Positions 5,738 through 6,411 of a DNA stretch of 6,411 nt are shown here, in pieces; position 1 is the first letter of the stretch; each line of letters opens with the position of its first letter. This stretch comes from Mariaggregatimicrobium sp964498785 (lineage in GTDB: Bacteria; Zhuqueibacterota; Zhuqueibacteria; Thermofontimicrobiales; Thiofontviventaceae). The notes beneath the pieces were generated by a model, which was not told where the DNA came from, made no database searches, and saw only the letters and a program-made list of their open reading frames with translations. A program made the position numbers and the translations under genes. The stretch covers positions 1 to 6,411 of the forward strand of contig CAZCJL010000212.1 of assembly GCA_964498785.1 (NCBI GenBank), in the 5' to 3' direction.

Positions 5738-6411
5738 TTAGTTTTTACTTTCTTTATCTTCTTCATCCTTTTTATTTCTGGCTTCATCAATCATTTTTTG
5801 TAAATCTTCTCGCCATTTTTCATATTGTTCACGTGTTAGATTCATTTGAATTAAAACTGGATTTTTACCATTTTTTGTTTTTGCATAGTAATAAATCGGA
5901 ACGACTTTTCCACCTTTATCACCATCAACAATCGTGAATATATTATTGTCTTTTGAATCACTTTGTACAAACAAATAATTAACTGAGCCTCCATATGTTG
6001 GATCTGTTCCTGAAAGACTATTAACATAGGGATCCGAATTCATGCCAGGTATTAAACTTTTAACTAATTCATTTCCAATTGTTAATGAAATTGAAAGCTG
6101 TCCCTTAAGACTCATATCCTCGTACCTTTGCAAGCCTTCAATTTCAACACCTAAATTGCTGTGCCAATCAATTGGTGCATATCCTCCTTGGTCCCCTTTT
6201 CTTAATCCTTCACCCCAATTTGAAGCATATCTTTTTTCTGCTTCTCTCATTGCATTGATTACAATTTCTTTCTCATGAGCCCTCCAAGGCCGCTTTCCGT
6301 CTGGATCAATATTGATTAACGGGTTGTTTAGACAATAAACATAAGAACTTATGTTGGGATATTTATCCGCTAAAGGATCAGGTGTTGCCCAGCGACTAAT
6401 CTCAGGGATGT
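5738..6411 (-). CDS. C-terminal part of an Rhs-family polymorphic toxin (5' end outside window)
   Basis: The frame is open from the window edge (first whole codon 6409) to TAA 5740-5738, 223 residues. It opens within the Rhs-associated core: PEISRW, TPDPLADKYP, SSYVYCLNNPL, DPDG at residues 35-38. An ATG at 6250 is internal to this frame and should not be taken as the start. After DPDG comes an unrecognised domain of about 185 residues: a charged helix (KEIVINAMREAEKRY), GYAPIDWHSNLGVEIEGLQRY, then a glycine-rich stretch with SGTDPTYGGSVNYLFVQ, IFTIVDGDKGGKVVPIYYYAKT, and a highly charged tail (EARNKKDEEDKESKN). I see no known nuclease, deaminase or ADP-ribosyltransferase signature. Rhs toxins release the domain after DPDG into target cells. 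Whether this copy is a full Rhs shell or a mini form like the gene at 326 cannot be seen here. Confidence 0.85.
   Translation of the reverse strand, partial: IPEISRWATPDPLADKYPNISSYVYCLNNPLINIDPDGKRPWRAHEKEIVINAMREAEKRYASNWGEGLRKGDQGGYAPIDWHSNLGVEIEGLQRYEDMSLKGQLSISLTIGNELVKSLIPGMNSDPYVNSLSGTDPTYGGSVNYLFVQSDSKDNNIFTIVDGDKGGKVVPIYYYAKTKNGKNPVLIQMNLTREQYEKWREDLQKMIDEARNKKDEEDKESKN
6296..6394 (-). repeat. Rhs-tip homology block, copy 2
   Basis: 33 codons from RWATPDPLA to DPDG, aligning without gaps to 141-239 (24 of 33 residues, about 70% of bases by hand count). The block ends exactly at DPDG. The two copies are in the same orientation about 6.1 kb apart, so recombination between them would delete the secretin/PilMN operon and swap toxin tips. 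Confidence 0.75.

Noticed and set aside
365..6200. Homology between the orphan tail (SQWHTNKAMELG) and the Rhs toxin (IDWHSNLGVEIEG)
   Set aside because: Both contain W-H-[ST]-N, but the surrounding residues do not align convincingly; probably chance.
5738..6250. 170-residue protein starting at ATG 6250
   Set aside because: The frame continues upstream without a stop through DPDG and the Rhs tip to the window edge, so this ATG is internal.
1..6411. tRNA, rRNA, CRISPR array or transposase genes
   Set aside because: No tRNA-like cloverleaf, rRNA segment, regularly spaced repeat array or transposase reading frame was found on either strand.

Overview
The window looks like a chromosomal segment from a Gram-negative (two-membrane) bacterium, because it encodes an outer-membrane secretin with its inner-membrane assembly partner. 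The wording of the Rhs tips (PDPLA.KYP..S.YVYC.NNPL...DPDG) is the type I associate with Bacteroidota, Ignavibacteria, Calditrichota or KSB1-like lineages. That placement comes from memory and is low confidence. Every supported gene lies on the minus strand, so the text below runs from high to low coordinates.

6411-4880 is a very AT-rich polymorphic-toxin module. It holds the 3' end of an Rhs gene (conserved tip ending in DPDG, then about 185 residues of unrecognised C-terminal toxin-like domain). Two small membrane-protein genes follow at 23- and 25-base gaps and are the expected place for immunity genes. The first has a soluble domain whose motifs resemble the C-terminal part of major pseudopilins (GspG).

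4879-4224 has no convincing gene. It contains nested palindromes (4770-4812), a widely spaced inverted repeat (4655-4667 with 4749-4761), a roughly 125-base element with imperfect inverted ends (about 4366-4491), and two short perfect palindromes just ahead of the secretin operon.

4223-559 is a compact, more GC-balanced operon. A possible 35-residue membrane microprotein is followed by a secretin with three successive STN-like domains. Next comes a PilM-PilN fusion whose ATG directly abuts the secretin stop codon (TAAATG). The PilM half has lost key nucleotide-binding residues. No PilO, PilP or ATPase gene follows.

505-1 returns to toxin-like material. A 46-codon orphan reading-frame tail (365-505) is followed, after 38 bases, by a complete gene start at 326: strong ribosome binding site, signal peptide, then directly an Rhs tip with DPDG and the beginning of a different C-terminal domain, cut by the window edge. 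This signal-peptide 'mini-Rhs' is the most unusual item: the Rhs tip is made without any Rhs shell and is apparently routed through Sec.

Taken together, a secretin/PilMN pair sits between two Rhs-tip toxin cassettes. Whether the secretin serves toxin export or is only the insertion site is an open inference.
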